The notes under the pieces: model-generated
The model's database searches: none
What the model was told of the DNA's origin: nothing
Seen by the model: only the letters and a program-made list of their open reading frames with translations
Translations under genes and position numbers: made by a program
DNA from: Hofstenia miamia
Taxonomy: Eukaryota > Xenacoelomorpha > Acoela
Direction of reading: 5' to 3'
Length of the DNA stretch: 64,000 nucleotides
Assembly (NCBI GenBank): GCA_004352715.1
Contig: SCFE01000003.1
Coordinates: 2,392,685 to 2,456,684 of the forward strand
In this document: positions 23,861 to 34,639 of the stretch, piece by piece
How the letters are laid out: the number at the start of each line of letters is the position of its first letter
How positions within the stretch are numbered: position 1 is the stretch's first letter

Positions 23861-24481
23861 TTAACAAGCTAATTGTTGGAAACACAGTATTTCTTGTAGA
23901 AATTGATTTAAGGAATGTATTGTACATGTACAACAATCAAGTTTAAGCTAAATATAGAATCCTATATTACTAAATATGTTACACGACTTTATAAAATAGA
24001 TATTCCAAATATATCAAAAAATTAAACGTACAAAAGCCTTTATACATATAAATTANTTACCGCAAGTGAAGCTTCACTAACACAATAAAAAACACACTAA
24101 TTATGGCGGCAAAATATAAATTTTCATTCACAGAATTTTCAAAGGGTTGCGTAATGTTGCTAGAACAATCTTAGTGTAAGAATTTAAGGCAATTTGCAAA
24201 CAAATATAGGCTAAGGTTGATTTTAATTGATTATTTTACTAAAGTGAGTAAAACGTATGAAATTTCATACGCTGGGCTTTAATGGGTTAACAAGCTAATT
24301 GTTGGAAACACAGTATTTCTTGTAGAAATTGATTTAAGGAATGTATTGTACATGTACAACAATCAAGTTTAAGCTAAATATAGAATCCTATATTACTAAA
24401 TATGTTACACGACTTTATAAAATAGATATTCCAAATATATCAAAAAATTAAACGTACAAAAGCCTTTATACATATAAATTA
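23631..24481. repeat. 425-bp duplication joined by a single N (assembly overlap)
   Basis: Bases 23631-24055 recur at 24057-24481 across the N at 24056, which duplicates the right half of the piggyBac-type element and its flank. Confidence 0.85.
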
Positions 24482-25079
24482 AAAAATAAATTTTTACAAA
24501 TCAAAAACTATAGGAGTATGCTTCCGTTTTTTGGCCTTCGGTTCACTGTCAACTCCGTTCTAAAACAACAAACAATTTAAAAGCCATTTTAAATATAAGC
24601 AATCAGATATATTAACATAAGGAACGTCTGCTACAGAATATAAACAAAGTTCGCAATGTTAAAAGCGGCTTATTCAACGAGATGCTTGACTTTTACCCTT
24701 CGGCTTGACCACTTACGCCTAGCACCAATACAACAACACAAATATTTAATAGTTATTGTACAATCAGTCCAACATCAGTCAAATATCAAATGACAATATT
24801 AAAAGGCGAACAGACGCAGCCTATTTACAAAACTAGTTTTGTGCATGTGAGTAACTTAAAACTTAAATATATAAATGCTATTCAAAAAAACTTAAGAAAA
24901 ATTAATATATATATATATATCGACTGCTTGGAGCACAAATGTGCTAAGTCGCATTTTGGTGAAAATCAGTTTATGTATGTTTCTTATAGAATGAAGCGCC
25001 ATCTTTAATATCTACATATTTGATTTTAATAATGTGTGTATGTTTTAACATGTTTGAACTAAAATGGGATTTTTGGTGA
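24482..25079. other. No recognisable gene
   Basis: AT-rich sequence with a short TA run near 24905-24920; nothing recognised. Confidence 0.45.
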
Positions 25080-25970
25080 CGGTCGCAATATTAAAAGGCC
25101 ATTTCTCGAAATTACCGTATGCATTCAAGAATCAGGCAAGACTTCAATGAAAAGATAAAATCCAAATCTACAAGAGATTGAATTTCAAAATTAATAGATA
25201 ATCAAAAGCAATGTGATGACAATTGGAAAAAATTTCTTCTTAAAATTTAGTGGCTGGTTTACGGCGAAAAAGAGTATCTGCAAATAAACCAAGTATCAGA
25301 GAGTCAAAAAGGAGAACAAATGGATTCCATGCGTACAAAATTTTTGAAAATAATGGAACATCTCTTGTTCATGAGTCTTCGAAATTATGCATTTTTAATG
25401 TACGAAATTGCAGTGAATGAAAACAAATTTTCAGATAATTGACTTATGATTATAACATCCGAATGCAATTTTGCAATAATATAAAGTCAATGTTGAAGCT
25501 AGATACAAATTTGATCAAGTTGCTTCTTCGGACGAAACCACTTACACCGATCGCAAGAATATGGATGCATAGCAATCCAATCAAATCTTTTGAAGATCCA
25601 ATTAGGTTTTTCAGCATATACGTATGGAGAGGAATGCATACAGACGAACTAATTGGTAGTATTTCTTCGAAACCATGATAACTGGGGAAAACTACGTTTA
25701 AATATTCACAAGTTATGTTGTTTTATTTGATAGACAAAATGTAGTATTCTATTACCACATTTAAAGTTGATTAAACGAGATAGATCATTCCCATTACTTT
25801 CACAAGCATCCGATCTTACTACAAAAGCTTTCTTTTTATGCGGTCATGTAAAGGCAAAATGTATTCAAGCAAACCTCAACATACGTTCGAATTGAAGGCA
25901 TTTGTTAAAGATGTGTTTAATGAAATTTCTCAAAACTTAATAAAAACTTTTGCACATTTTCAAAATATTA
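25080..25970 (+). pseudogene. Decayed Tc1/mariner-superfamily transposase
   Basis: Scattered frames recall DDE_3-type transposases: RMQFCNNIKSML, then SSDETTYTDR (the first catalytic Asp of FSDE-type motifs), VWRGMHTDELIG with a shifted YFFETMITGEN, then ASDLTTKAFFLCGHVKAK, the site of the third acidic residue in SPDLTPxDFFLWG-type motifs, and finally LKAFVKDVFNEISQNLI. Many stops and shifts separate these pieces and the second Asp motif is not readable. No terminal repeats were found. Boundaries are approximate. Confidence 0.5.
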
Positions 25971-26635
25971 AATAAATTTTATAATAAAGTTGTATGTTGT
26001 GACCAATCTTCTTTTGAAATCCTAGGGTTAATCCTTCCTGTTAAAAAATTTTATAGTCTTTTAGTACAAAGATAATTTTTCGAACGCCCCATATAAACAT
26101 TATTCTTATTCCTAACAAATTCTACACGTGAAAACGTTGTCTGATGGAAAGTTTGGAATAAGTACAAGCGGGGTAATGTCTATCTAGATTAACTATTGTT
26201 GTCTCATGTACACGTTTCTCTATATCCAAACTAAACTATATTTAGAATCCACACGATATTAGAACAACGTATAACAGTCACTATTTAGGTAACTACACGA
26301 GAGATACTCCAGTTAACGATGGGCGCGCTGCCCGAAGCGGTATCTTATCACCAAGAAGCCACCTGCCATTCCGCAACAGAGTAATGTTCCACCCATCGAC
26401 AGACGCAGCTCATTCTCACTTGATTTAGTTTTGTTATGTGTACCCTAACTATGTGATAATAAACTGTAATGCAGGCACTACTCGACTTAGTGACTCATTC
26501 TCAGATGCAGTGTAATTACTGCTAGGGTATTAATGCAACCGTTCATTGACACTAACTGCTAGTTAATAAATAGCGTAGCAGTTTCCTACCCTACATGTAA
26601 TAATAGTAAATACGACTATCGACACTAGCTGCAAC
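25971..26635. other. No recognisable gene; slightly GC-richer island
   Basis: Bases about 26280-26460 are richer in G+C and include AATAAACTG near 26457, which could be an LTR fragment, but no paired LTR, primer-binding site or coding region supports this. Confidence 0.35.
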
Positions 26636-27219
26636 TAGGGGTGTGCGATTAATCGAATCGAGAATCGAAATTTTTGCAACAATCGAAAATCGATCGAACA
26701 AGTTTAAGTTAAGCGTCGATTGTTCGATTAATAAATTTCACGCTGTTTGTAGGCATAGGTTGTCGTAGCCAATCAAAAGAGATGCTGTGAATTTGTTCAC
26801 GCTGTTTGTAGCCATAGGTTGTCGTAGCCAATCAAATTAGAGATACTGTGAATTTGTTCATTACATTACTTTTATTCAGTCTTTTGTACATTTCAGTTGT
26901 TTGATATGAAAACGTCTCCGATATGGGAATTCTTCACTATTTTGGGTGGAGAAAAATGCAAGTGCAAATTCTGCTCCACAACAGTATCATGTCAGACGGG
27001 AAATACAAGCAACTCTATCGGTCACTTAAAAGCCAAACTCCCGGACCAGTATGCACAATTTTTGGCCATTAAGAAACATAAGGAGGATGAGAAAGCCTAC
27101 GCTTCTGCAACTCAGCCTAAGCTAACGGGGTTTATCCCCGTTGTGCCAAAACCACATCCACAATCAAAGGACAAGTATCCTCATGACTTTATGCCCCTCA
27201 CTGCATATAATTTGCTTTA
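26636..27219 (+). pseudogene. hAT transposon copy 1: 5' terminus and BED-finger part, cut by an assembly gap
   Basis: The left terminus TAGGGGTGTGCGATTAATCG and the 5' region match the full copy at 30596 with only a handful of differences. The frame opens at ATG 26906 (MKTSPIWEFF) and encodes the BED zinc finger, but the last metal-binding histidine (H45 in the other copy) is Leu here (HLKAKLP). At 27188 the sequence leaves the shared protein (HDFMPLTAYNLL instead of HDSARHLDLNK), suggesting an internal deletion or rearrangement just before the N block that starts at 27220. Confidence 0.75.
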
Positions 27220-28219
27220 NNNNNNNNNNNNNNNNNNNNNNNNNNNNNNNNNNNNNNNNNNNNNNNNNNNNNNNNNNNNNNNNNNNNNNNNNNNNNNNNN
27301 NNNNNNNNNNNNNNNNNNNNNNNNNNNNNNNNNNNNNNNNNNNNNNNNNNNNNNNNNNNNNNNNNNNNNNNNNNNNNNNNNNNNNNNNNNNNNNNNNNNN
27401 NNNNNNNNNNNNNNNNNNNNNNNNNNNNNNNNNNNNNNNNNNNNNNNNNNNNNNNNNNNNNNNNNNNNNNNNNNNNNNNNNNNNNNNNNNNNNNNNNNNN
27501 NNNNNNNNNNNNNNNNNNNNNNNNNNNNNNNNNNNNNNNNNNNNNNNNNNNNNNNNNNNNNNNNNNNNNNNNNNNNNNNNNNNNNNNNNNNNNNNNNNNN
27601 NNNNNNNNNNNNNNNNNNNNNNNNNNNNNNNNNNNNNNNNNNNNNNNNNNNNNNNNNNNNNNNNNNNNNNNNNNNNNNNNNNNNNNNNNNNNNNNNNNNN
27701 NNNNNNNNNNNNNNNNNNNNNNNNNNNNNNNNNNNNNNNNNNNNNNNNNNNNNNNNNNNNNNNNNNNNNNNNNNNNNNNNNNNNNNNNNNNNNNNNNNNN
27801 NNNNNNNNNNNNNNNNNNNNNNNNNNNNNNNNNNNNNNNNNNNNNNNNNNNNNNNNNNNNNNNNNNNNNNNNNNNNNNNNNNNNNNNNNNNNNNNNNNNN
27901 NNNNNNNNNNNNNNNNNNNNNNNNNNNNNNNNNNNNNNNNNNNNNNNNNNNNNNNNNNNNNNNNNNNNNNNNNNNNNNNNNNNNNNNNNNNNNNNNNNNN
28001 NNNNNNNNNNNNNNNNNNNNNNNNNNNNNNNNNNNNNNNNNNNNNNNNNNNNNNNNNNNNNNNNNNNNNNNNNNNNNNNNNNNNNNNNNNNNNNNNNNNN
28101 NNNNNNNNNNNNNNNNNNNNNNNNNNNNNNNNNNNNNNNNNNNNNNNNNNNNNNNNNNNNNNNNNNNNNNNNNNNNNNNNNNNNNNNNNNNNNNNNNNNN
28201 NNNNNNNNNNNNNNNNNNN
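27220..28219. other. 1000-base assembly gap
   Basis: A round-numbered N run, so its true length is unknown. It separates the truncated hAT copy from a TA-repeat region. Confidence 0.95.
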
Positions 28220-28240
28220 ATATACATGTATATATATATA

Positions 28241-28712
28241 CGACATTCATTATTCAGGTAACTATTTACAATTTGAAATTTGAACTTATCTGAATAGCGT
28301 CAAAAATATGCAAACATACAAATGCATGTAATACAAAACAATCTATTAAAAAACTATCAGGTTTGCGATAATTTACATATATATATATATATATGCTACA
28401 ATAATCAAACACTAACTCTACTTTATTAACAAAACAATGACAATATGTACACGACAAAACAAAAAATATTATGCAATAAAAAAAGGTTAACACAAAACCT
28501 CCTGCCTATATATATATATATATATATATATATTTTTTACGGTATGTATGTATATATAAATGTATATATATATACACGATATTCATTATTCAGGTAATTA
28601 TTTACAATTTGAAACTTGAACTTATCTGAATAGCGTCAAAAATATGCAAACATACAAATGCATGCAATACAAAACAATCTATTAAAAAACTATCAGGTTT
28701 GCGATAATTTAC
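28241..28712. repeat. Direct repeats of 136 bp separated by TA microsatellites
   Basis: Bases 28241-28376 and 28577-28712 are about 97% identical (for example cgacattcat against cgatattcat). The interval holds (TA)n tracts at about 28377-28394 and 28507-28533. Unlike the N-joined duplications, these copies differ at several sites and no N separates them, so they are probably real. Confidence 0.8.
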
Positions 28713-28952
28713 TAGAAGAGTATATACCTAACCGCAGAAACACATGCGGCATTGTAATTTACTAATAAAATGAAGAAAAGCGTTTCAGGTTAGTGCGTTA
28801 GAAGAAACTATTCTTCTCATTGAATCTGATCAGCATTCCACTTATTGGTATTATAATAGTGGAAGTGAAATGTTGTCGTTGAATAGGAATATTTTTCTAG
28901 ATATATTTTATGAAATGGATGTTTTAAGTTTTTAATTTCCTCCCTAACTACA

Positions 28953-28972
28953 GGGTGCCCCACAAAAAACCA
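28953..28972 (+). repeat. Possible left terminal repeat of the Tc1/mariner-type element
   Basis: CAGGGTGCCCCACAAAAAAC is a start typical of Tc1/mariner-group termini and lies about 120 bases upstream of the transposase remnant. The right partner was not found. Confidence 0.4.
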
Positions 28973-29079
28973 AGGATATTTGATATGCATATCTCTATAG
29001 TATTAGTTGTTTGCATTTTAGTTAGCAATACTATATAGCGATAGTATTTAATTCTTTTTATTTCATTTTAGTTATAATT

Positions 29080-30154
29080 GCTCAAATTACGGATTTGCAG
29101 CGGAAAGTAATTACTTTATTCAAAGAAGAAAATCCTATTTGGGGACCTATAAAATGCAAGAAAATACTCTCTGATTTTTTTCCCGCTATCAGCGATAATC
29201 AATTTTATGCAGTTACAGCAAGGTTAAGTTTGGAAGGCCCCGGGGATTCTAGCTCACGTAAACGAGGAAGTAGACTTGTTCGGCAACATTTGTCGCCTAC
29301 TCGGAGAGAAGTTGTGAACCTCGCGGTAACCCCACCAGACAAGTCAAGGCGTCACTACAGTCAAAGAGGAATTGCTCAAGTTACAGGAACATCAAAAGGC
29401 ATTGTATCACGAATTTTGAAGGCTTCAACTTTGAAGTGCTACAGAAGAGTAAAAACAAATGGATTAAAACCTATACACAAAAAAGTCGTGTAGTTAAGTG
29501 CACAGCAATGAAAAACAAGTTCACAAGAACTTGGAAAACAGTATGGTTCTCTGATAAGGCAAATTTCCATCTTGTACTATTAAAACAGACATTCCCGATG
29601 AAGACTTATTAGTGGAAGTCCACCACCAAATGCCTTCAATTATCTGTTATGCAGCAGTTTCATGGCATGGCAGAACCGCGCTCAGATTTATTGAAGGGTA
29701 CGTGGAGTTCCAAGAGCATCTTTCTGCCTACAAAAGAAAGAAAAAGAGTGTTAACCAACATATATACACTACCGAAATGTGTCCGGCTATGTTCCAAGAC
29801 ATTGGCAACATTATGCAAGGAGATTGGACATGGCAACAAGACGGAGCAAGAGTCACACATCTCGAATTTCAGTAGCTTGACTTCATGCTAATACACCTGA
29901 TTTTATTCAGCCAGATGAATGGCCTGCTAAGAGTCCAGACCTAAACGTCATTGACTACCTTATTTGGAGTGTTTTATTATTCAAAACTCAATACCTAAGG
30001 CATGAAAGTAAAACCATTACTGACCTCAAAAAAGGTACTTACAGACGCCTGGAATGCAATCCCTCAACAGCCAATACAAAGAGCTTCAGCAGCCTGGATT
30101 CCCAGATTGCAGAGATGTATTGACAGAGAAGGTGGTCATTTTGAACATTTGTAA
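29080..30154 (+). pseudogene. Tc1/mariner-superfamily transposase, broken
   Basis: The N-terminal half is open at 29095-29493 (LQRKVITLFKEENPIWGPIK, RGIAQVTGTSKGIVSRILK, a helix-turn-helix-like segment). After a stop come the catalytic pieces: VWFSDKANFHL with the first Asp, WTWQQDGARVTH with the second Asp, and WPAKSPDLNVIDYLIWS with the third. The interval between the second and third Asp is about 36-37 codons plus a frameshift, so a DDxD type is likely. The end is CIDREGGHFEHL followed by TAA at 30152-30154. At least one stop and two frameshifts inactivate it. Confidence 0.7.
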
Positions 30155-30595
30155 AGTATATATATGTTTGTTATTTTGTTTTCATGACATTTGTATTCCG
30201 TTACAACCAATGTTAAAAAAATCCATGTAAAAAATCCATTTTTTAAAAATCCTATTAAATAAGCAATTACATCATTTCAAAATTTTACATCTATTCTTAN
30301 TGTCAGGAAGCATAAGTAAGCTTACAAGTTATATAGAAAAACTGCAGAAATATATAAAGATGCTGGAATTCCCTTCACAACAGCAACTCTCATTGTCGCA
30401 GTTAATGTGGTTCCATTTTGTAAATTTACCAAACCCGGTTTAGCAAAAAATAGTGAGCAAGCTTCTGAGCTTGTGCAAAGTGTTTCCTGTTGGTTGAATT
30501 ACTTGTGATAAAGACATATCGTCAGTATCTTACAAGCAATACCCTGTAAATTTACTAGTCTAAACATCAATCAGGCACGTACAAAAGCATACAGC
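30155..30595. other. No recognisable gene; one N joint at 30300
   Basis: Unlike most other single-N joints in this window, no duplicated sequence is seen on the two sides of base 30300. Confidence 0.5.
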
Positions 30596-32876
30596 TAGGG
30601 GTGTGCGATTAATCGAATCGAGAATCGAAATTTTTGCAACAATCGAAAATCGATCGAACAAGTTTAAGTTACGCGTCGATTGTTCGATTAATAAATTTCA
30701 CGCTGTTTGTAGGCATAGGTTGTCGTAGCCAATCAAATGAGAGATGCTGTGAATTTGTTCACGCTGTTTGTAGCCATAGGTTGTCGTAGCCAATCAAATT
30801 AGAGATACTGTGAATTTGTTCATTACATTACTTTTATTCAGTCTTTTGTACATTTCAGTTGTTTGATATGAAAACGTCTCCGATATGGGAATTCTTCACT
30901 ATTTTGGGTGGAGAAAAATGCAAGTGCAAATTCTGCTCCACAACAGTATCATGTCAGACGGGAAATACAAGCAACTCTATCGGTCACTTAAAAGCCAAAC
31001 ACCCGGACCAGTATGCACAATTTTTGGCCATGAAGAAACACAAGGAGGATGAGAAAGCCTGCGCTTCTGCAACTCAGCCTAAGCTAACGGGGTTTATCCC
31101 CGTTGTGCCAAAACCACATCCACAATCAAAGGACAAGTATCCTCATGACTCTGCACGACATTTGGATTTGAACAAACAAGTAGCAATGATGCTCGCCGCT
31201 GATATGCGTCCATTTTCCATGGTGGACGACGTCGGTTTTAGAAGCCTGGTACAGAAGCTGGATCCACGTTACGACATGCCCACTCGCACAACATTTGCAA
31301 GATCAATCATTCCTGAGATCTTCAAAAATGAGAGAGTTAAGCTCTATAACATTATAAAAAAAGACTCTCCCATTGCGATGGGCTTTACCTCTGATATATG
31401 GACGTCAAAAGCAAACAAGTCATTTATTTGTTTAACTGGCCACTATCTTACAAATGATTTTGTCCTGAAACGTAGTATTCTGGATATTCGTTACTTCCCG
31501 GAATGTCATACTGCCAATAACATTTTGATAAAACTGGATTCCATGACCGATTATTACGATATTGATTTCAAGGAAGTTCGGCCATTTTTTACTACCGACT
31601 CGGGTTCGAATTATGTTTGCGCGTTATCAAAGGTCAACGGTATTGTGACATCTACGTCTTGTTTTGCTCACGATTTGCATTTGGCCATCAATGAGGCGGT
31701 AGGCCGCGTTCCGAAAATGAATGAAATGCTTAACAATGGACGAAAAATTATCAAATTCTACAAGCAGAGCCCGAAAGCAACAGAAAATTTGCTAGCAAAT
31801 GAAGAAAAACTGGGTTTCGTCACCACATTGAAACTTATTCAGGCGGTAGATACTCGTTGGAGTTCCGAATATGACAAGGAAGTTCGGTTGCAAAAACTAA
31901 AATCACCCTTGGCTATATCCTTGGTTGAATCAAACGCAAGCGTATTTCGGAGTGCCACAGAATGGGAACTGAGCGTGAGCTATACAAATGTTCTTAAAGG
32001 GTTCTCAGACGTCCTTCGAAAAGAATGCGGTGATCTGTACGTAACTCTTTCCAACGTCATTCCTAATTTACACAACCTCAAAGCAAACGTTACGTCATAT
32101 CTGGGTGATGGAACAGGATTCATATCATTATTCGCGAAATCTCTTTTGGCCTCCTTGGATAAACGATTCCCAAATGGCATGAAAAGCAGTCCAATTCATC
32201 TCTGCGCAATGGTTTTGAATCCAAAATACAAAGATGTACTTCTTTCTGAAGCTGAAACACATTATGCGATGCAGGAAGCCGAAAAGTATGTCGTTGCTGA
32301 TGTGGAGTCACATGAAGTCACGTCGGAATCTTCTACTACTCAAGCCGCGTGGGAAACAACCCAAGATTTATGGCATGCATTTGAAAGCGCCAAAAAAGCC
32401 AAGTTGGAATCAAAAACGCAGTCGCCCGAAAACCGCCCGTTTGTTGAAGAATGGAAGCTTTACATTACCGAACCTCCAGTGGACCGGAAGACTGACGAGT
32501 TAATTTGGTGGTATCAAAACAGCGCAAGATTTCCCATTATGTCTAAAGTTGCACAGGTTTTGTTGCCAATTCCAGCAACAGCGGTTACTTCAGAAAGGCT
32601 TTGGTCCGATGCAGGAAACATCGCTTCAGAAAGACGCATGTCACTGGGGGCAGCTGCTACTCAAATGTTGCTGTTCCTGAGAGGAAACTGCAAATGAATA
32701 TTTTCGTGATAGACAATTGTAATGTGCTTTTTATTTTGTTGTTTTTATTTTTATTCAATTAACGTTTTCGTCTGTTTTTGACAAATAATCGAAAATCGAA
32801 TAGAAAATCGATCGAAAATTTAACAATCGAATCGATAATCGATCGAGTTAAAAATGTTAACAATCGCACAGCCCTA
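30596..32876 (+). mobile_element. hAT-superfamily transposon, apparently full length (2.28 kb)
   Basis: The left end TAGGGGTGTGCGATT pairs with the reverse complement of the right end, TAGGGCTGTGCGATT (one mismatch). Both subterminal regions carry repeated AATCGAATCGA/ATCGATCGA motifs. The element contains one intact transposase ORF. A clear 8-bp target duplication is not visible (catacagc on the left, ctatgaaa on the right), so the exact end or a later rearrangement is uncertain. Confidence 0.8.
30868..32697 (+). CDS. hAT transposase with BED zinc finger, intact
   Basis: A 609-residue frame opens with ATG at 30868; a TTG-started extension of three codons is not needed. Residues 5-45 form a BED-type finger (CKFC at 20-23, H40 and H45). 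The catalytic core has the first Asp in GFTSDIWTSKANKSF (D176) and the second in FFTTDSGSN (D244), followed by CFAHDLHLAI, the hAT CxxH-like signature. The C-terminal dimerisation domain reads WWYQNSARFPIMSKVAQ, then PATAVTSERLWSDAGNI and a closing LLFLRG. No stop or frameshift interrupts it, so it may encode an active protein. An upstream TTTCAG just before the frame could be a splice acceptor from a non-coding first exon. Copy 1 at 26906 shares this N-terminus. Confidence 0.88.
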   Translation: MKTSPIWEFFTILGGEKCKCKFCSTTVSCQTGNTSNSIGHLKAKHPDQYAQFLAMKKHKEDEKACASATQPKLTGFIPVVPKPHPQSKDKYPHDSARHLDLNKQVAMMLAADMRPFSMVDDVGFRSLVQKLDPRYDMPTRTTFARSIIPEIFKNERVKLYNIIKKDSPIAMGFTSDIWTSKANKSFICLTGHYLTNDFVLKRSILDIRYFPECHTANNILIKLDSMTDYYDIDFKEVRPFFTTDSGSNYVCALSKVNGIVTSTSCFAHDLHLAINEAVGRVPKMNEMLNNGRKIIKFYKQSPKATENLLANEEKLGFVTTLKLIQAVDTRWSSEYDKEVRLQKLKSPLAISLVESNASVFRSATEWELSVSYTNVLKGFSDVLRKECGDLYVTLSNVIPNLHNLKANVTSYLGDGTGFISLFAKSLLASLDKRFPNGMKSSPIHLCAMVLNPKYKDVLLSEAETHYAMQEAEKYVVADVESHEVTSESSTTQAAWETTQDLWHAFESAKKAKLESKTQSPENRPFVEEWKLYITEPPVDRKTDELIWWYQNSARFPIMSKVAQVLLPIPATAVTSERLWSDAGNIASERRMSLGAAATQMLLFLRGNCK

Positions 32877-34010
32877 CTATGAAACAAAGTAAAGAGGAGT
32901 TAAAAACTATTGCTTTATGCAATAAATAGCAGCTTCCTAAACCTACGACGTTTCTAACATATACAGTAACATTTATAGATAAAAGGCCATTATCGGTCAT
33001 TATGAGTCCAAGGTGAATAACAAATTTGGATCTAAAATAAGATAAAAAAAAATAGATAATTCCTAGGGTGGCGATCTCGCCTTATCTCGCATTTGTTACT
33101 ATATGCAATGATTGAAAAGCATTGATATCCAGCTAGGCGGTAGTTAAAAACCCTTATACCTAATCCTAACTTATATGCATGGTTTCGATCTAGGCAACAA
33201 ACCATTCTATCAATCACAACAGTCTAATGATCGGCACAATGCATGAATCGCCTAGCTGCGCATTCTATTTAATAATCAAACCGAGTAAAAACGAGTAGCT
33301 AATAAGGAGCTTATTCTCCATCAACGATTCTCTTTTGGTTTTACATATTTATAGAAATTTTAATAAACATATTTACTGCTAAACAAGTACCTGTCACCTT
33401 TTTAGTTGCCAGCTAACAGAAATTTCTGCTTTAATATGGCGCTTGCAAAATCGACGTGGAGCGTAAACGTCCACATGTAATTTGTCAAAAGTTCGAGTAA
33501 CAAGTAATTGTTTTCACAAATTAATATCGAACTCAAATTGCATGGCTTGGTTTAATGCTAATCTATCGAAAACACAAAATTAGTAAAATCATATAAATTT
33601 ATCATTCGATCTTGTTCCCCAATTTCAGTTCTTTTTGTTTTCTGATGGATTATGCTACAAGATTGCGTAAATTTTATCCGAATTTGGCAAAAAATATTTA
33701 AAAATATCAATTTTTCCATTATAATAAGTCTAAACTTTTATTGACATTTATTTTATTTTATCCTACGCCTATAATATGATTTGAGTTAGTAATATGCTGT
33801 ATTATAAGCTCATAAAATGTCATAAAATTCGCGCTTCGATCCCCTGATAAAGGTTAAAAATCGATGGAATATAAAAAATACAAATATGTTTATCTTAAAA
33901 CCATTCATGCTCTACCAAATGAAATAAAAATAATGAAGCCATAGCTCTTTAAAGATAGCCTACTTCAATTAGTCGAATTGATCTACAATATGAAAATCTG
34001 ACCAGCATGA
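32877..34010. other. No recognisable gene
   Basis: AT-rich intergenic sequence; nothing recognised on either strand. Confidence 0.5.
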
Positions 34011-34018
34011 ATTTTAAG

Positions 34019-34404
34019 CAGTGTTGGTGAAAAATAAGATTTACATTAAAAAAATAAAAAATTTTTTTTATTTAAATCGGATTTTTTTAATCTAAATTCC
34101 AATTTTACCAGGACAATCTTCCAAGGCAGTAAATATTAGATATTCTTTTGACATTACTATTTTTGAAACACAATAATTTAAACAATTTTAAATAAACTCA
34201 AGATATAAAACATGCAAAAGAATTAATTCAGAGCTTCCCAATTCATTCCAATATCAGGGCAATGACTTCAAAACAATTAAAATACACTACTTTTATCTCT
34301 ATTAATGTACTTGATTTAAATCAATAATTGAAGTAATAACGTACTTTGATTTCAATCATGATCTAAATCCGATTAAAATCAATGATTTAAATCGACCAAC
34401 ACGG
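34019..34404. mobile_element. Non-autonomous hAT element (386 bp)
   Basis: Ends CAGTGTTGGT and, in reverse complement, CCGTGTTGGTCGATTTAAAT. Flanks ATTTTAAG (34011-34018) and ACTTTAAG (34405-34412) form an 8-bp target duplication with one change. The interior has many TGATTTAAATC-like motifs. It lies about 240 bases upstream of EcKinase-like copy B. Confidence 0.75.
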
Positions 34405-34639
34405 ACTTTAAGCCAATTAGTGACCAGATTGCAACTCTAATATTTGCACAAATAGATTTTCCTATCCATGAATTTATAGAAAATAGTCTATAAAATTGTT
34501 ATTAAAAAATTGAATGTTAATGGCTAAAATTTTAACATTGATTATGAATACCAATTAAGGTAAACGAACAATTACGGTATTGAACAACAAACCTTTATTT
34601 ACTAATATTATTTGAATAAGTTTGTTTAATTTGAAAGAA

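Noticed and set aside
26160-26630. Possible solo LTR with AATAAACTG and GC-richer body
   Set aside because: No second LTR, no clear TG...CA ends, no target duplication and no retroviral-type coding sequence nearby.
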